Shown here: piece after piece, positions 35,661-44,985 of the stretch
Numbering within the stretch: position 1 is the stretch's first letter
Layout of the letters: the number at the start of each line of letters is the position of its first letter
Origin: Chloroflexota bacterium
GTDB taxonomy: Bacteria > Chloroflexota > Dehalococcoidia > Lucifugimonadales > UBA3495
NCBI GenBank assembly: GCA_009837355.1
Contig: VXTR01000068.1
Span: forward strand, 124,001 to 188,000
Length of the DNA: 64,000 nucleotides
Reading direction: 5' to 3'
Notes under the pieces: model-generated
What the model was told of the DNA's origin: nothing
The model's input: only the letters and a program-made list of their open reading frames with translations
The model's database searches: none
Position numbers and translations under genes: made by a program

Positions 35661-37160
35661 CTAATTGTCGCTGGCTCCGGTAGTGGCCGGAACGTCGCCG
35701 CTCTGGGGAGGAATTGCCGGCCGCCGGTTACCGATGGCGCGGTAGATTGAGATTGCCACGCCCGTAGCCAGGGCGCATCCCATTGCCAAGAAGGCCCAGC
35801 GCAGCCCAGCTACGAAGGCTGTCGCTACCTCTGGGTTCACCGCTTCCAGCTTTGGCTCGACGCCGTAGGTGGCCATGGTGGACACTACTATAGTGGTGGC
35901 CACGGCCACGCTGACTACGTTGGCGGAGTTGCGAATCAGCTGGGTCAGGGCGGACACCACGCCGTAGCGGCTGCGGTCAACCACGCTGATGATGCTGCTG
36001 CTGTTGGGCGAGTTGAACAGGCCGGTGCCGGAACTCTGCATCATCATGGTGGCGATCACGAACCACACGGGAGAGCGTTCCTGCAGGGCGAAGGCGAGTA
36101 CGAAAGCGCCGGCCGCCGTCAGCGCCAAGCCACCCACCGTGAGCGCCTGCCAGCCGATACGGTCGGAAAGCCGGCCGCTCAACGGCCCCAGGATGACCAT
36201 GCACAGGGCGGCGGGTATCATCATCAGGCCGACCTGCTCCGGTTGGTATCCCAATACCCGTTGCAGGTAGAAGGGCATCATAAAGCGCGCGGCGGAGGAG
36301 CCAAAGAAGGAAAGCCACGCGGCGGCGGCCCCGATGCCAAAGATACGGTTGGCGAACAGACGCAAGTCCAGCATCGGCGCACGCACCCGCAGCTCCCACC
36401 AGACGAACACCGCCATCAGGAGGACGACCGCCGACCCGCCAACGATTACCGGAGCTGACCGCCAGCCCAGCCCATTGCCGTTGCCCACCACTACCAACAG
36501 CACCAGCAGGATGGCGCCGGAAACGGCGGCGCCCGTCCAGTCAAATGCGTCGTTGCGGCCCTGTCGGTACTCCCCGGCGCCGGCGCCGCGCTCCAGCAAC
36601 AGCCATGACAGCACCAGCACCAGGCAGCCGGCCGGAACGTTGACGAAGAAAACAGACTGCCAGCCAAACCATGCCACCAGGAATCCCCCCATGGCGGGCC
36701 CGGCAATGGCGCCCAATCCGACCACGCTCAAGTGCGTTCCCAGCGCTTTCCCGCGCTCGGAGTCAGGGAAGGAGGCCAGCATCATGCCCATGCCGCAGCC
36801 CTGCACCATCCCGGCGCCGATGCCCTGCAACACGCGCATCGCAATCAGCACCCCCAGGCTGGGCGAGAAGGTCGCGCCCAGGGAACCGGCGACGAAGATC
36901 GCAGTGCCAAGTATGTACACCTGACGCCGTCCGATGACGTCGCCCAGGCGGCCCATCGGCAGCAGCAGGACGCTGATGACTAGGGCGTAGGCGACTACGA
37001 CCCACTGGACGGATTCCAGCGTGGCGTCGAAATGCGATTCGATACCGGGCAGGGCAATCAGCACGCTGCCGTGGTCAACGACGGAGAAGAAGGTGCCGGT
37101 GGCGATGGTCCAGAAGTTCCACCATTTGAAGCCCCGGCTGGATGTGATGCGTTGGATCAA
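35661..37160 (-). CDS. MFS drug:H+ antiporter, DHA2 (14-TMS EmrB/QacA) family
   Basis: 499 residues, about 14 membrane segments. Family motifs: MGRLGDVIGRRQVYILG (motif A), LGTHLSVVGLGAIAGPAMGGFLVAWFGWQSVFFVNVPAG (motif C region), and IRNSANVVSVAVATTIV. An exporter of small hydrophobic compounds is likely. It converges with the LLM gene, 7 bases between the stops. Ends in a hydrophilic tail. Confidence 0.92.
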   Translation of the reverse strand: MIQRITSSRGFKWWNFWTIATGTFFSVVDHGSVLIALPGIESHFDATLESVQWVVVAYALVISVLLLPMGRLGDVIGRRQVYILGTAIFVAGSLGATFSPSLGVLIAMRVLQGIGAGMVQGCGMGMMLASFPDSERGKALGTHLSVVGLGAIAGPAMGGFLVAWFGWQSVFFVNVPAGCLVLVLSWLLLERGAGAGEYRQGRNDAFDWTGAAVSGAILLVLLVVVGNGNGLGWRSAPVIVGGSAVVLLMAVFVWWELRVRAPMLDLRLFANRIFGIGAAAAWLSFFGSSAARFMMPFYLQRVLGYQPEQVGLMMIPAALCMVILGPLSGRLSDRIGWQALTVGGLALTAAGAFVLAFALQERSPVWFVIATMMMQSSGTGLFNSPNSSSIISVVDRSRYGVVSALTQLIRNSANVVSVAVATTIVVSTMATYGVEPKLEAVNPEVATAFVAGLRWAFLAMGCALATGVAISIYRAIGNRRPAIPPQSGDVPATTGASDN

Positions 37161-37265
37161 AGTGAGATATGCGGATAATCAGTAGCGGCGAAAATTAGAG
37201 CGGCGACTTACTATCATACTCCATAAGGATGAATTGTGCCTCAGGTCAGCGGCGGCGCTTCGCCG

Positions 37266-38507
37266 TCAAGGCAATCGCCGCACGCGCCCTAAAGCGACGC
37301 AGCAAACTATCGCCAGAACCAGGCCCACCACGCCCACGATGGCGATGGCCGTTACCGGCGACGTGGCGTCGGACAGCGCGCCCACCCCCAGGCTGGCAAC
37401 GACTAGAAAACCCCGGTCAAAGCTTTGTAGGCTGGTCAACCTGCCCCGTAAACGGTCGGGAGCCAGGGTCTGAATCAGCGTGCCGCGAGTGGTGCGGAAG
37501 ACCGCCTGGCTGAAGGCCATGGCCGCGATAACGACGAAGGCCAGCGCCATCCAGTGCGAGTAGGCGAACAGCAGGCAGGTAATGGAACTGGCCACCGCGG
37601 CTCCCAGGACCACCTTGCCCTTGTCGAAAACGAAGCCGAAGGATGCCATGAACAGCGCGGCCAGGAATCCGCCTACCCCGGTAACGGCCAGCAGGTACCC
37701 GCCCACGTCGGCGTCCCGCATCAGCACGTCTGTGGTGAAAACCGGAAAGAGGAACCACGCCGGATGCAGGATGATGTTTGGGATTACCGATAACAGTATC
37801 ATCTGGAAGATGGCGCGCTCGCCGCTCCAGATATAGCGCAGTCCCTCCACCATGTTTGCCAGCGCGTTGCCACGCTGCCTGGCGTCGCCCTGACGGTAGT
37901 AGGGCGTGCGCATCGGCCACAGCATCATGACGTTGGCCAGGTACAGCGCCGCCTCCATAGTGAAGTTCCAGAAGAACCCCAGGGTGAAAATCAGAATGCC
38001 GCCGATGAAGGGTCCGAAGATGCGGGTGCCGGTAATTGTAAGCACGTTGGTCGCCAGCGCGTTGCCCAGCATCTCCCTGGGGACGGTGGCAGCGATAAGA
38101 GCCTGACGCATGGGCTGCGCAACGGAGTGGCAAACGCCGGCCATAATCACGTAGAGATAAGCGTGCCAGACGGTTACGCGGTCGGACAGCACCAACAGAG
38201 CGAAGCTGAAGGCCAGGGCGGCCATAATCAACTGGAACGTTATGACCAGCTTGCGTCGGTCGAAACGGTCGCTGAGCACGCCGCCCCAGGGACCCGTAAT
38301 CAGCCCCGGCAGGGTGTTGATCCCCCCTACCGTAACTACCAGTAGTCCAGCGACGTTGGACTCGCCGGCCAGCTCGCGCACCAGCCAGCCCACGCTGAGC
38401 AACTGCAGCCATTGCGCGCTGTTGGCAAAGAAGTTGCCGCACCACAGCAGGCGATAATTGCGATAGGCCAGCCAGGCGTCCAGGGTATGCAGGCGAGGCA
38501 GACGCAA
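37266..38507 (-). CDS. MFS transporter, EntS/DitE-like (copy 1)
   Basis: 413 residues, about 12 membrane segments. MFS motif A variant GGVLSDRFDRRKLVI, then FGPFIGGILIFTLGFFWNF and SFDRGFLVVASLGVGALSDATSP. It belongs to the group that includes the enterobactin exporter EntS. Clearly paralogous to the next gene (LPRLxTLDxWxAYxxxRLLW start, LTITGTRIFGPF core), indicating a tandem duplication; 11 bases separate them. Substrate unknown. Confidence 0.9.
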   Translation of the reverse strand: MRLPRLHTLDAWLAYRNYRLLWCGNFFANSAQWLQLLSVGWLVRELAGESNVAGLLVVTVGGINTLPGLITGPWGGVLSDRFDRRKLVITFQLIMAALAFSFALLVLSDRVTVWHAYLYVIMAGVCHSVAQPMRQALIAATVPREMLGNALATNVLTITGTRIFGPFIGGILIFTLGFFWNFTMEAALYLANVMMLWPMRTPYYRQGDARQRGNALANMVEGLRYIWSGERAIFQMILLSVIPNIILHPAWFLFPVFTTDVLMRDADVGGYLLAVTGVGGFLAALFMASFGFVFDKGKVVLGAAVASSITCLLFAYSHWMALAFVVIAAMAFSQAVFRTTRGTLIQTLAPDRLRGRLTSLQSFDRGFLVVASLGVGALSDATSPVTAIAIVGVVGLVLAIVCCVALGRVRRLP

Positions 38508-38518
38508 GACAGTTTCCC

Positions 38519-39775
38519 CTAGTGCAGGGCGCGGACGCGGCGCAGCGTGGCCAGGCAGCCCAGGGACAGGCTCAGCCCGACGGCGCCGATGGCCAGGATG
38601 GCCATGGCTGCGGAGGTGAAGTCGGCCAGGATGCCGACCAGCACGCTGACGCCGATGAGGAAGGAACGCTCGTAGGCCAGCAGCGCCATCGTGCGAGCGC
38701 GGAACCGGTCAGGAACTATGGTCAGCACCAGGGTCCCGGCAGTGGTGCGGAAATATGCCTGGAAGAAGGACATTACGGCCAGCACGGTGAACGCCGCCCA
38801 GAGCCACGAGCTTTGCGAGAACAACATCGTGCTGAGGGAGCCGAGGATGCAGGTGGCGATCAAGATGCGCCCGCGCCGGAACGGGAAGCCCCAGGTGGCG
38901 ATGCACAGCGTAGAAATCAGCCCGCCCACTCCGGTGATGGCCAGCAGGTAGCCGCCCATGTCGGCGTGGGCTTGCAATACTTCCACAGTGAATAGCGGCA
39001 GCAGAAACCACAAGGGATGCAAAATGGTGTTGGGAATCACTGAGATCAGGGCTATTTCGAGGACTTCCCTCTGTTGTCGCCAGAGATGCAGCAGGCCGTC
39101 GCGGATGTCAGCGATAGGAGTGAACCGCGTGCTCAAACCGGTCGGCCCTTCGGATACGTAGCGGGTTCGCATGGGAATCAGCATCAGCACCACGCCCAGA
39201 TACAGAGCAGCCTCCAGCGCGAAGTTCCAGAAGAACCCGATGCTGGCGATGAGAATGCCACCGACGAAGGGGCCGAAGATGCGAGTGCCGGTTATCGTCA
39301 AGGTGTTGATGGCATAGGCATTGACCATGGCTTCCCGGGGCACGGTGTTGGAAATCAGCACCTGCTGCATCGGCTGGGTGATGGCCAGGCAGCTGCCCGA
39401 AATCAGCACGTAGGCATAGGCGTGCCAGGGGCGGATGTAATCGCTGGCGACCAGGAAGGCAAAACCCAGGGCCATCAGGCCGGCAACGGCCTGCACGCCG
39501 ATGACCAGCTTGCGGCGGTCAAGGCGGTCGCCCAACACGCCGGTCAACGGGTTCACTACCAGGCCGGGCAGCGTGTTGATGGCGCTGGCCGACACCACCA
39601 GCAGTCCGCCGATGGCCAGCCCCTCCGACAACTCTTTAACCAGCCAGCCGATGCTCAACAGCTGCAGCCATTGCGCGGTAAAAGCGAAAAAATTGGCGAA
39701 CCACAGCAGGCGGAAGTCGCCATAGGCGAACCACGAGTCCAGGGTGCGCAGCCGGGGAAGTTTGATGCCGAAAAT
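38519..39775 (-). CDS. MFS transporter, EntS/DitE-like (copy 2), start codon unusual
   Basis: 418 residues if translation begins at ATT 39775. Motifs mirror the neighbour: TGVLGDRLDRRKLVI, TITGTRIFGPFVGGIL, ALEAALYLGVVLMLIPMRT. The conserved N-terminus (LPRLRTLDSWFAYGDFRLLW) has no ATG, GTG or TTG in frame just before it; the paralogue begins MRLPRLHTLD where this one has ATC-AAA-CTT-CCC. ATT at 39773-39775 is preceded by GAGAG 7 bases upstream. The frame stays open to 40012, but that part overlaps the divergent promoter and gene. A non-canonical start or an assembly/base error are the alternatives. Confidence 0.8.
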   Translation of the reverse strand: MFGIKLPRLRTLDSWFAYGDFRLLWFANFFAFTAQWLQLLSIGWLVKELSEGLAIGGLLVVSASAINTLPGLVVNPLTGVLGDRLDRRKLVIGVQAVAGLMALGFAFLVASDYIRPWHAYAYVLISGSCLAITQPMQQVLISNTVPREAMVNAYAINTLTITGTRIFGPFVGGILIASIGFFWNFALEAALYLGVVLMLIPMRTRYVSEGPTGLSTRFTPIADIRDGLLHLWRQQREVLEIALISVIPNTILHPLWFLLPLFTVEVLQAHADMGGYLLAITGVGGLISTLCIATWGFPFRRGRILIATCILGSLSTMLFSQSSWLWAAFTVLAVMSFFQAYFRTTAGTLVLTIVPDRFRARTMALLAYERSFLIGVSVLVGILADFTSAAMAILAIGAVGLSLSLGCLATLRRVRALH

Positions 39776-39878
39776 GAGCGTACTCTCGAAACAACCGGGA
39801 CGGCGTATTGAAGCGCGTCCCAGCGCGGGGAGAGAGGCGGGGACGGAGGCGGCAATATAGTGCGCCGGCCAATAACCG

Positions 39879-39910
39879 TTGTCAATGGCGGGTGAGCGCT
39901 GTGGTATGAT
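39879..39910 (+). promoter_or_regulatory. Extended -10 promoter of the DUF1800 gene
   Basis: TGG-TATGAT (hexamer 39905-39910) with TTGTCA at 39879-39884, 20 bases away. Predicted start near 39917, 67 bases before the ATG. On the other strand TTGACA (39880-39885) and TATATT (39854-39859), also 20 bases apart, could serve the MFS gene, so the -35 elements overlap. Confidence 0.45.
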
Positions 39911-39983
39911 TGCGCTGTGGGCAATCTCTACGGGTTTTGTTCGCTCAATTCCGCGCTGCTGCGCCGTGCCGAGGCTGATTCCG

Positions 39984-41441
39984 ATGACTACCGTAAGCGC
40001 CGAAACGACCAACCCAACGACGACGAATCCCCAACATTCACAGCGGGCTTTGCTGGCTCACCTGATGCGGCGGGGCGGGTTTGGAGCCACGCCGGCCGAG
40101 CTGGACAAATACTCCGGCTGGGGCTACGGCGCCACCGTAGAGTGGCTGCTCCACCCCGAGGCGCAGCCTGGTCTGGACGAGGACATCATCGAGCGGTACT
40201 ACATCGACTGGAAAGAGAGCCGTAACATCGAGGGCGCGCTGACCGAAACGGTGTACCGGATGAACGGCAACGCCGCCACCAGGCCGTTGCAGGAAAAGGT
40301 TGCGCTGTTCTGGCACGGCGTCTTCGCCACCGGGCTGGCCAAGGTACTGCACGAGAAGACGATGCTCAACCAGATTGATATGCTGCGGCAGTACGGGCTG
40401 GGCAGCTTCCGTACACTGCTGGAGCGGCTGGCCCGCGACCCGGCGATGATTTTCTGGCTGGACAACAACTTCAACCACAAGGACGCCATCAACGAAAACT
40501 GGGGCCGGGAACTGCTGGAGCTCTTCAGCATGGGCGTCGGTATGGACGGCGAGGAAAACTACACCGAAGACGACGTGCAGGAAGCAGCCCGCGCCTTCAC
40601 CGGCTGGACCATCGACGACGACAACGTCGCCAGCATCCCCTTCGGCAAGACGCCCTGGCTGTTCCGCTACGACCCGGCCGACCACGACGACGGCATCAAG
40701 ACCTTCCAGGGCGAAACCGGCAACTTCAACGGCGACGACATCATCGAGATAATTTGCCGACAGCCATCCACCGCCCGGTTCGTCAGCCGGCACATGTACA
40801 ACTTCTTCGTCGCCGACGACGTGCAGGTGCCCGCCTGGCAAAACACGCCGCCGGCCGACCCTGAGGCCATCGCCCTGCTCGAAGCAGAATACTTCCGCTC
40901 CGGCTACGACATCCGCTCCATGCTGGGCGTTCTGTTCACCTCGGATTTCTTCAAGTCGGAAGAGGCACGCTTCGCTCGGGTGAAAAGCCCCGCCGAGGTC
41001 GTGGTTGGCACGCTGCACCTGGTGGGCGACTTAAAGTTCCCGCGAGTGGGCGTGATGAACACCGCCCTGGAGTGCCGGTACATGAATCAGGACCTGCTCA
41101 ACCCGCCGTCGGTGGAGGGTTGGCATACCGGCAAGGAATGGATTGACAGCGGCAGCATGGTGGAGCGCATTAACTTCGTCGCCGACGAACTGGGCAACCC
41201 GGCGCATCGCGGAGTACGCAGCATCGTCGACGCGCTGCTGGAGCGTGGGACAGAATTGGACGCCGGCGCTATCGTGGACGGCTGCCTGGAACTGCTGGGC
41301 TGCGTCGTCCTCCGCGATGACAACCACGCCGCTCTTGTCTCTCAGGCGGCGGAGCTGCTGGAAAACGGCGCCGACACCGAATCAGTCATCCTCAACGCCC
41401 TGCGCATGATTGGCTCAACGCGAGAGTACCAGTTCGCTTAA
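39984..41441 (+). CDS. DUF1800 family protein
   Basis: 485 residues from ATG 39984. Characteristic strings: LLAHLMRRGGFGATPAELD, LQEKVALFWHGVF, NWGRELLELFSMGVG, EDDVQEAARAFTGWTI, LFTSDFFKSEEARFARVKSPAEVVVGTLHLVG, LLNPPSVEGWHTGKEWI. DUF1800 genes usually sit beside a DUF1501 gene; none is here. No signal peptide is evident. Molecular function unknown. The next gene begins 34 bases downstream. Confidence 0.92.
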   Translation: MTTVSAETTNPTTTNPQHSQRALLAHLMRRGGFGATPAELDKYSGWGYGATVEWLLHPEAQPGLDEDIIERYYIDWKESRNIEGALTETVYRMNGNAATRPLQEKVALFWHGVFATGLAKVLHEKTMLNQIDMLRQYGLGSFRTLLERLARDPAMIFWLDNNFNHKDAINENWGRELLELFSMGVGMDGEENYTEDDVQEAARAFTGWTIDDDNVASIPFGKTPWLFRYDPADHDDGIKTFQGETGNFNGDDIIEIICRQPSTARFVSRHMYNFFVADDVQVPAWQNTPPADPEAIALLEAEYFRSGYDIRSMLGVLFTSDFFKSEEARFARVKSPAEVVVGTLHLVGDLKFPRVGVMNTALECRYMNQDLLNPPSVEGWHTGKEWIDSGSMVERINFVADELGNPAHRGVRSIVDALLERGTELDAGAIVDGCLELLGCVVLRDDNHAALVSQAAELLENGADTESVILNALRMIGSTREYQFA

Positions 41442-41475
41442 AGTTTTACACGGATGAAGGGGATGGGGTGATTGC

Positions 41476-42462
41476 ATGACTACCGTTGTTGAACATCCGC
41501 TATCTGCCGCTGGGCTGCACCAGTACCACAACGTCATCGGGTTATTGTCGGCCAGCGGGCCGGGGTTCAGCGGGCCGGTGTCCGTAGCCTTGGGGTCGGA
41601 CGGTCTGCTGCACGTTGCCAGCCGGGCCAACCCCAACCAACCGGAAGGAGTGCGCGTCACCCGCTGCACCTTTGACGGCGATTACGTAGGCGAGTTCAAC
41701 GGCTGGGGCGAAGCGCCGGGCCAGTTCATCTGGGTTACCGCCATCGCCTTCGGCCCGGACGGCAACCTTTACCTGTCGGACGAGAACACCCACCGCATCA
41801 GCGTATTCACGCCGGAAGGCGAGTTCCTGCGCTGCTGGGGCGAGTTGGGCGACGGACCGGGGCAACTCAACCGTCCGTCAGGCTTGGCCTTTGCGCCGGA
41901 CGGCACGTTGTTAGTAACCGATTCCCTCAACAACCGGATGCAGCGATTCGCGGCAGACGGCACTGCGCTGGCCACATGGGGCGAGGCCGGCGATGGGTCG
42001 GGCCAGTTCAATATGCCCTGGGGCGTGGCCGTTGACGCCACCGGCCAAGTGTACGTTGCCGACTGGCGCAACGACCGGGTGCAGAAGTTTGATTCCGCTG
42101 GCGGCTATATCACCGAGTTTGACGGCAAGGACGGCGGCGACGGGTTCGCCCGCCCCAACGGGCTGACCGTGGACGGCGACGGGCGGATTTACGTTTGCGA
42201 CTGGCAGAATGACCGGGTGCAGGTGCTGGACGCCAGCGGTAAAGTGATTGATACGCTCATCGGCCACTCCGGTACGTCCAGGTGGGCGCGCACGTTCCTG
42301 AACGCCAATCCTGACATTGAGGAAAAGCTCAACCTGGCCACGCAGAACATTGAACTGAAGCGCCGCTTTTATCGTCCAACCGCGGTTGCCGTCAGCGACG
42401 ACGGCCTGGTGTTCGTGGCCGACTGCTACCGGCACCGGGTGCAGATTTACCGACGCTTGTGA
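41476..42462 (+). CDS. NHL-repeat beta-propeller protein
   Basis: 328 residues with about five to six NHL repeats of the type GQFxxPxGLAFAPDGTLLVTDSLNNRMQRF: visible near residues 65-95, 120-155, 167-205, 215-250 and 295-325. The repeats form a six-bladed propeller. No signal peptide, so likely cytosolic; function probably binding or lactonase-like but no catalytic set is evident. Follows DUF1800 and precedes the EthD-like gene by 31 bases in the same direction. Confidence 0.88.
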   Translation: MTTVVEHPLSAAGLHQYHNVIGLLSASGPGFSGPVSVALGSDGLLHVASRANPNQPEGVRVTRCTFDGDYVGEFNGWGEAPGQFIWVTAIAFGPDGNLYLSDENTHRISVFTPEGEFLRCWGELGDGPGQLNRPSGLAFAPDGTLLVTDSLNNRMQRFAADGTALATWGEAGDGSGQFNMPWGVAVDATGQVYVADWRNDRVQKFDSAGGYITEFDGKDGGDGFARPNGLTVDGDGRIYVCDWQNDRVQVLDASGKVIDTLIGHSGTSRWARTFLNANPDIEEKLNLATQNIELKRRFYRPTAVAVSDDGLVFVADCYRHRVQIYRRL

Positions 42463-42493
42463 ACGGAAACGAGATTTCCCAGCGGGAGGCACT

Positions 42494-42919
42494 ATGACCA
42501 GCAGGAACGGCAGCAAAGTCAGCACGCAGCAGGTTGGGACCACGGTGCTGGTAGTGATGATGGAGGTTGACGAGGCCGACGACGCAGTATTCAACAAGTG
42601 GTACAACGAAGAACACCTGCCGGAGCGTATGTCCATCCCCGGCTATATCAGCGCGCGGCGGTTCATGCTGGACCCGGAGGACGGGCAGGCCAACAACGTG
42701 ATGCGTTACCTGTGCATCTGGGAGATGGAGGACGACAGCCCACTGCAATCGCAGTTCTACCAGGACCAGAACGCCAAGCCGACCCCGACCAAGGACGCGG
42801 CCGGGGCAGTGGTCAAGCAGCGAGCGCGGGGGTTGTACCGGCAGATATTCCCGGCTGCCGGCGGGTACAGCGACCGCGTAGGCTACACGTACCCCGACGG
42901 AACGCGCATCGGAGCGTAA
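42494..42919 (+). CDS. EthD-like dimeric alpha/beta-barrel protein
   Basis: 141 residues from ATG 42494 with GGGAGG just upstream. TTVLVVMMEVDEADDAVFNKWYNEEHLPERMSIPGYISARRF is the ferredoxin-like fold found in EthD/DUF4286-type proteins (W-Y-N-x-E-H-L). Such proteins act as small isomerases, monooxygenase accessories or decarboxylases of aromatic or polyketide intermediates. Stops one base from the convergent PrpD stop. Specific role unknown. Confidence 0.75.
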   Translation: MTSRNGSKVSTQQVGTTVLVVMMEVDEADDAVFNKWYNEEHLPERMSIPGYISARRFMLDPEDGQANNVMRYLCIWEMEDDSPLQSQFYQDQNAKPTPTKDAAGAVVKQRARGLYRQIFPAAGGYSDRVGYTYPDGTRIGA

Positions 42920-42920
42920 C

Positions 42921-44294
42921 TTAGATCCGCGTCAGGCGCAGCAGGGCGCCGATGTCGTCCTCTTCTTCCAGGCGCCAGAGGCGAGCCAGCAGTTCCTCGG
43001 TCTGGTCGGGCGTCAGCAGTTCTTCGCACAGACTGCGGAACTTGTCCTCCACTTCGGCGTCGGTCATCGGGTTCTGGTGGTGGCCGCGGAAGTGGCCTAC
43101 TTCGGCGCTGTAAGTCTGTCCGTCGTTCATCCGCAGGTCCAGGTTGCAAAGCATGGCGTCTGGGAACCGGCGGGCGGCTTCGTCGGATGCCTCGATGCGG
43201 GTATGGCCGATGAGGGTTGCGATGGCCGGGTCGTTAATGTGCTCGTCGGAGAAATGGCTCTGGTTCAGCGTGTTGTGCTTGAGGGCGATGGCCGTGGCGT
43301 AGGGCATACTGTGGTCGGCGCTCTCGCGCGTAGTGGGATGGTACTTTTCCTCGTCGCCGGCCATGATGTCGATGGCCTTTTGCAGGGTGCGGATGTGCAC
43401 GTCGGCAACGTTGGCTTCGTTGAAGCTGGGCACCTGCTCACGTGCGGCAAGGGCGGCCTCAACTACAGTCTGCGAATACAACCCCAGGGCGAAGTGCTTG
43501 ATGTTGCACTCATGCACCTTGAAAGGCTGGCCCTGGTCGCCGCCGAAGGGTTCCAGTTGGTAGGTTTCCTTGGTAACGGCGGTGAAGAAGCCCAATTCGC
43601 CCTCAAAAACCGGCGTAGGGCCGGTGAGACCGCGCTGGGCCAGCAGTGCGGCGAAAACCGCGTTGCGGCTGGCGTTGGCGTAAGCGCAGCCCTTCCAGTG
43701 CGACAGCTCGCCGACGCGGGTCTGGCCCAGGGCTACGTTGGGAGTGGTGCCCAGGTTCAATGCCTGCTCAGTCTGGGTGACCGACAGGCCCATGGCCCGG
43801 GCCGCGCCCACGGAGCTGGCGATGGCCCCGTTGGTAACGTGGTCGAACCCCAAAGCCCTGATGTTGAAGGCGTCGCCGAACCGGCAAAAGGCCTCGTAGG
43901 CTACGGCGGTGGCGGTGAGGAAACGCCGGCCGCCGGCCCCGGCCATCTCTGCCCCGGCCAGGGTGGCGGCGATGCTGTCGCTGGGATGGCCGGATTCCAG
44001 GGTGGTGTAGCCGTCGTTGAAATCCAGGTAGCGAATCATCACCCCGTTGGCGAAAGTGGCCAGTTCGGGGCTGCTGACGAGGCCACTGCCGATGATGGTA
44101 ACCGGCCGGCGATGGCCGATTACGTCGCCGGCCAAGTCCCGGGCGATTTTGGCCGGTTCCGAAGTGTAGCCTCCGATGGCGCAGCCGATAGTGTCAATGG
44201 TCATCCGCTTGAGCAGATGGACGGTATCGGCGGGCAGGTCCCGGTAGTGCAGGTTGGCGGAGTAGTTGGCGACGTATTCGGCGATGGTCGGCAT
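42921..44294 (-). CDS. MmgE/PrpD family protein (copy 1)
   Basis: 457 residues. MmgE/PrpD hallmarks: IDTIGCAIGGYTSEPAKIARDLA, FANGVMIRYLDFNDGY, HPSDSIAATLAGAEMAGAGG, WKGCAYANASRNAVFAALLAQRGLTGP, and a C-terminal lid with KYHPTTRESADHSMPYATAIAL. PrpD is 2-methylcitrate dehydratase; other members act on itaconate, citrate or iminodisuccinate. No prpB/prpC lies next to it. A second family member is at 48879-50213. Substrate unassigned. Confidence 0.92.
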   Translation of the reverse strand: MPTIAEYVANYSANLHYRDLPADTVHLLKRMTIDTIGCAIGGYTSEPAKIARDLAGDVIGHRRPVTIIGSGLVSSPELATFANGVMIRYLDFNDGYTTLESGHPSDSIAATLAGAEMAGAGGRRFLTATAVAYEAFCRFGDAFNIRALGFDHVTNGAIASSVGAARAMGLSVTQTEQALNLGTTPNVALGQTRVGELSHWKGCAYANASRNAVFAALLAQRGLTGPTPVFEGELGFFTAVTKETYQLEPFGGDQGQPFKVHECNIKHFALGLYSQTVVEAALAAREQVPSFNEANVADVHIRTLQKAIDIMAGDEEKYHPTTRESADHSMPYATAIALKHNTLNQSHFSDEHINDPAIATLIGHTRIEASDEAARRFPDAMLCNLDLRMNDGQTYSAEVGHFRGHHQNPMTDAEVEDKFRSLCEELLTPDQTEELLARLWRLEEEDDIGALLRLTRI

Positions 44295-44312
44295 GGTAGA
44301 ACCTCGCGTTGT

Positions 44313-44861
44313 TTACCTGCACACCACGTTGCGCAAGATTTGGAGTTGCTCAATGGACATACCGCCGTCTTCAATATCTTGCCATGTCATCTTTTCCGAC
44401 TCAGGAATCATTGCGGCAATGGTCGCGTCATCGGTGCCTGCCGCTTTCATGGTACATTCCAGGAAGTCGCGGACCAGTTTCCGGTCTTCCTCCGAGGCAG
44501 CGTCGTAAGCGGCGCCCAGGCCCGAAGGAGCGGCTTCGGTCATTGCAGCGCCGGTCATGCCCGCGCCGGCCATGCTGGTTATCCCTTCCAGGACCGCGAT
44601 ACGGTGCGTCAGTTGCTGGTTCTCCGCCTCCAGGGCGGCAATGCGGTCGGAAAGCGCGTTGTTGGCCTCTGCCTCTTCCATCTGTTCTAGGCGAGCCTGA
44701 ATCACTTCCAGTTCCACCAGGTTTTTGGTGGCAATGCCTTCAATTCGAGCCAAGTCGTCCTCTTCATCACCATCACCGCTTCCGCAGGCCAGCGCGCCGA
44801 CCAGCAGGACGGAACAGGCGAGGATGACAATCAGGGCGCGCAGGATGTGGCGTTTGTGCAT
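44313..44861 (-). CDS. Lipoprotein with a coiled-coil segment
   Basis: 182 residues from ATG 44861 with AAGGAGA upstream. Signal peptide and lipobox (VGALACGSG), an acidic patch (DGDEEDD), a coiled coil from about 40 to 90 (LARIEGIATKNLVELEVIQ... LSDRIAALEAENQQLTHRIAVLEG), a Met/Ala/Gly linker, and a helical C-terminal region with two cysteines (FLECTMKAAG and the last CR) that could form a disulfide. Cell-surface, probably oligomeric. No family recognised. Monocistronic. Confidence 0.65.
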   Translation of the reverse strand: MHKRHILRALIVILACSVLLVGALACGSGDGDEEDDLARIEGIATKNLVELEVIQARLEQMEEAEANNALSDRIAALEAENQQLTHRIAVLEGITSMAGAGMTGAAMTEAAPSGLGAAYDAASEEDRKLVRDFLECTMKAAGTDDATIAAMIPESEKMTWQDIEDGGMSIEQLQILRNVVCR

Positions 44862-44896
44862 TGGGGAATCTCCTTGAGATAGTTGAATATTCACCG

Positions 44897-44905
44897 AATA
44901 TAGCA
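44897..44905 (-). promoter_or_regulatory. Extended -10 promoter of the lipoprotein gene
   Basis: Minus strand TGC-TATATT (hexamer 44897-44902), about 36 bases before the ATG at 44861. A second similar element, TGC-TATACT, lies farther upstream (hexamer 44959-44964). Confidence 0.45.
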
Positions 44906-44985
44906 GAGACAGTCAATGGACCGAGCAAGCCGGCAGCGGCGAATTTGCGGCCTTTTCAGTATAGCACCCGGTATTGGGTATTCGA

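Noticed and set aside
40038-41018. 326-codon minus-strand ORF
   Set aside because: Antisense to the DUF1800 gene, His/Val/Gln-rich, no family resemblance.
43077-44690. 537-codon plus-strand ORF
   Set aside because: Antisense to PrpD and the lipoprotein, no motifs.
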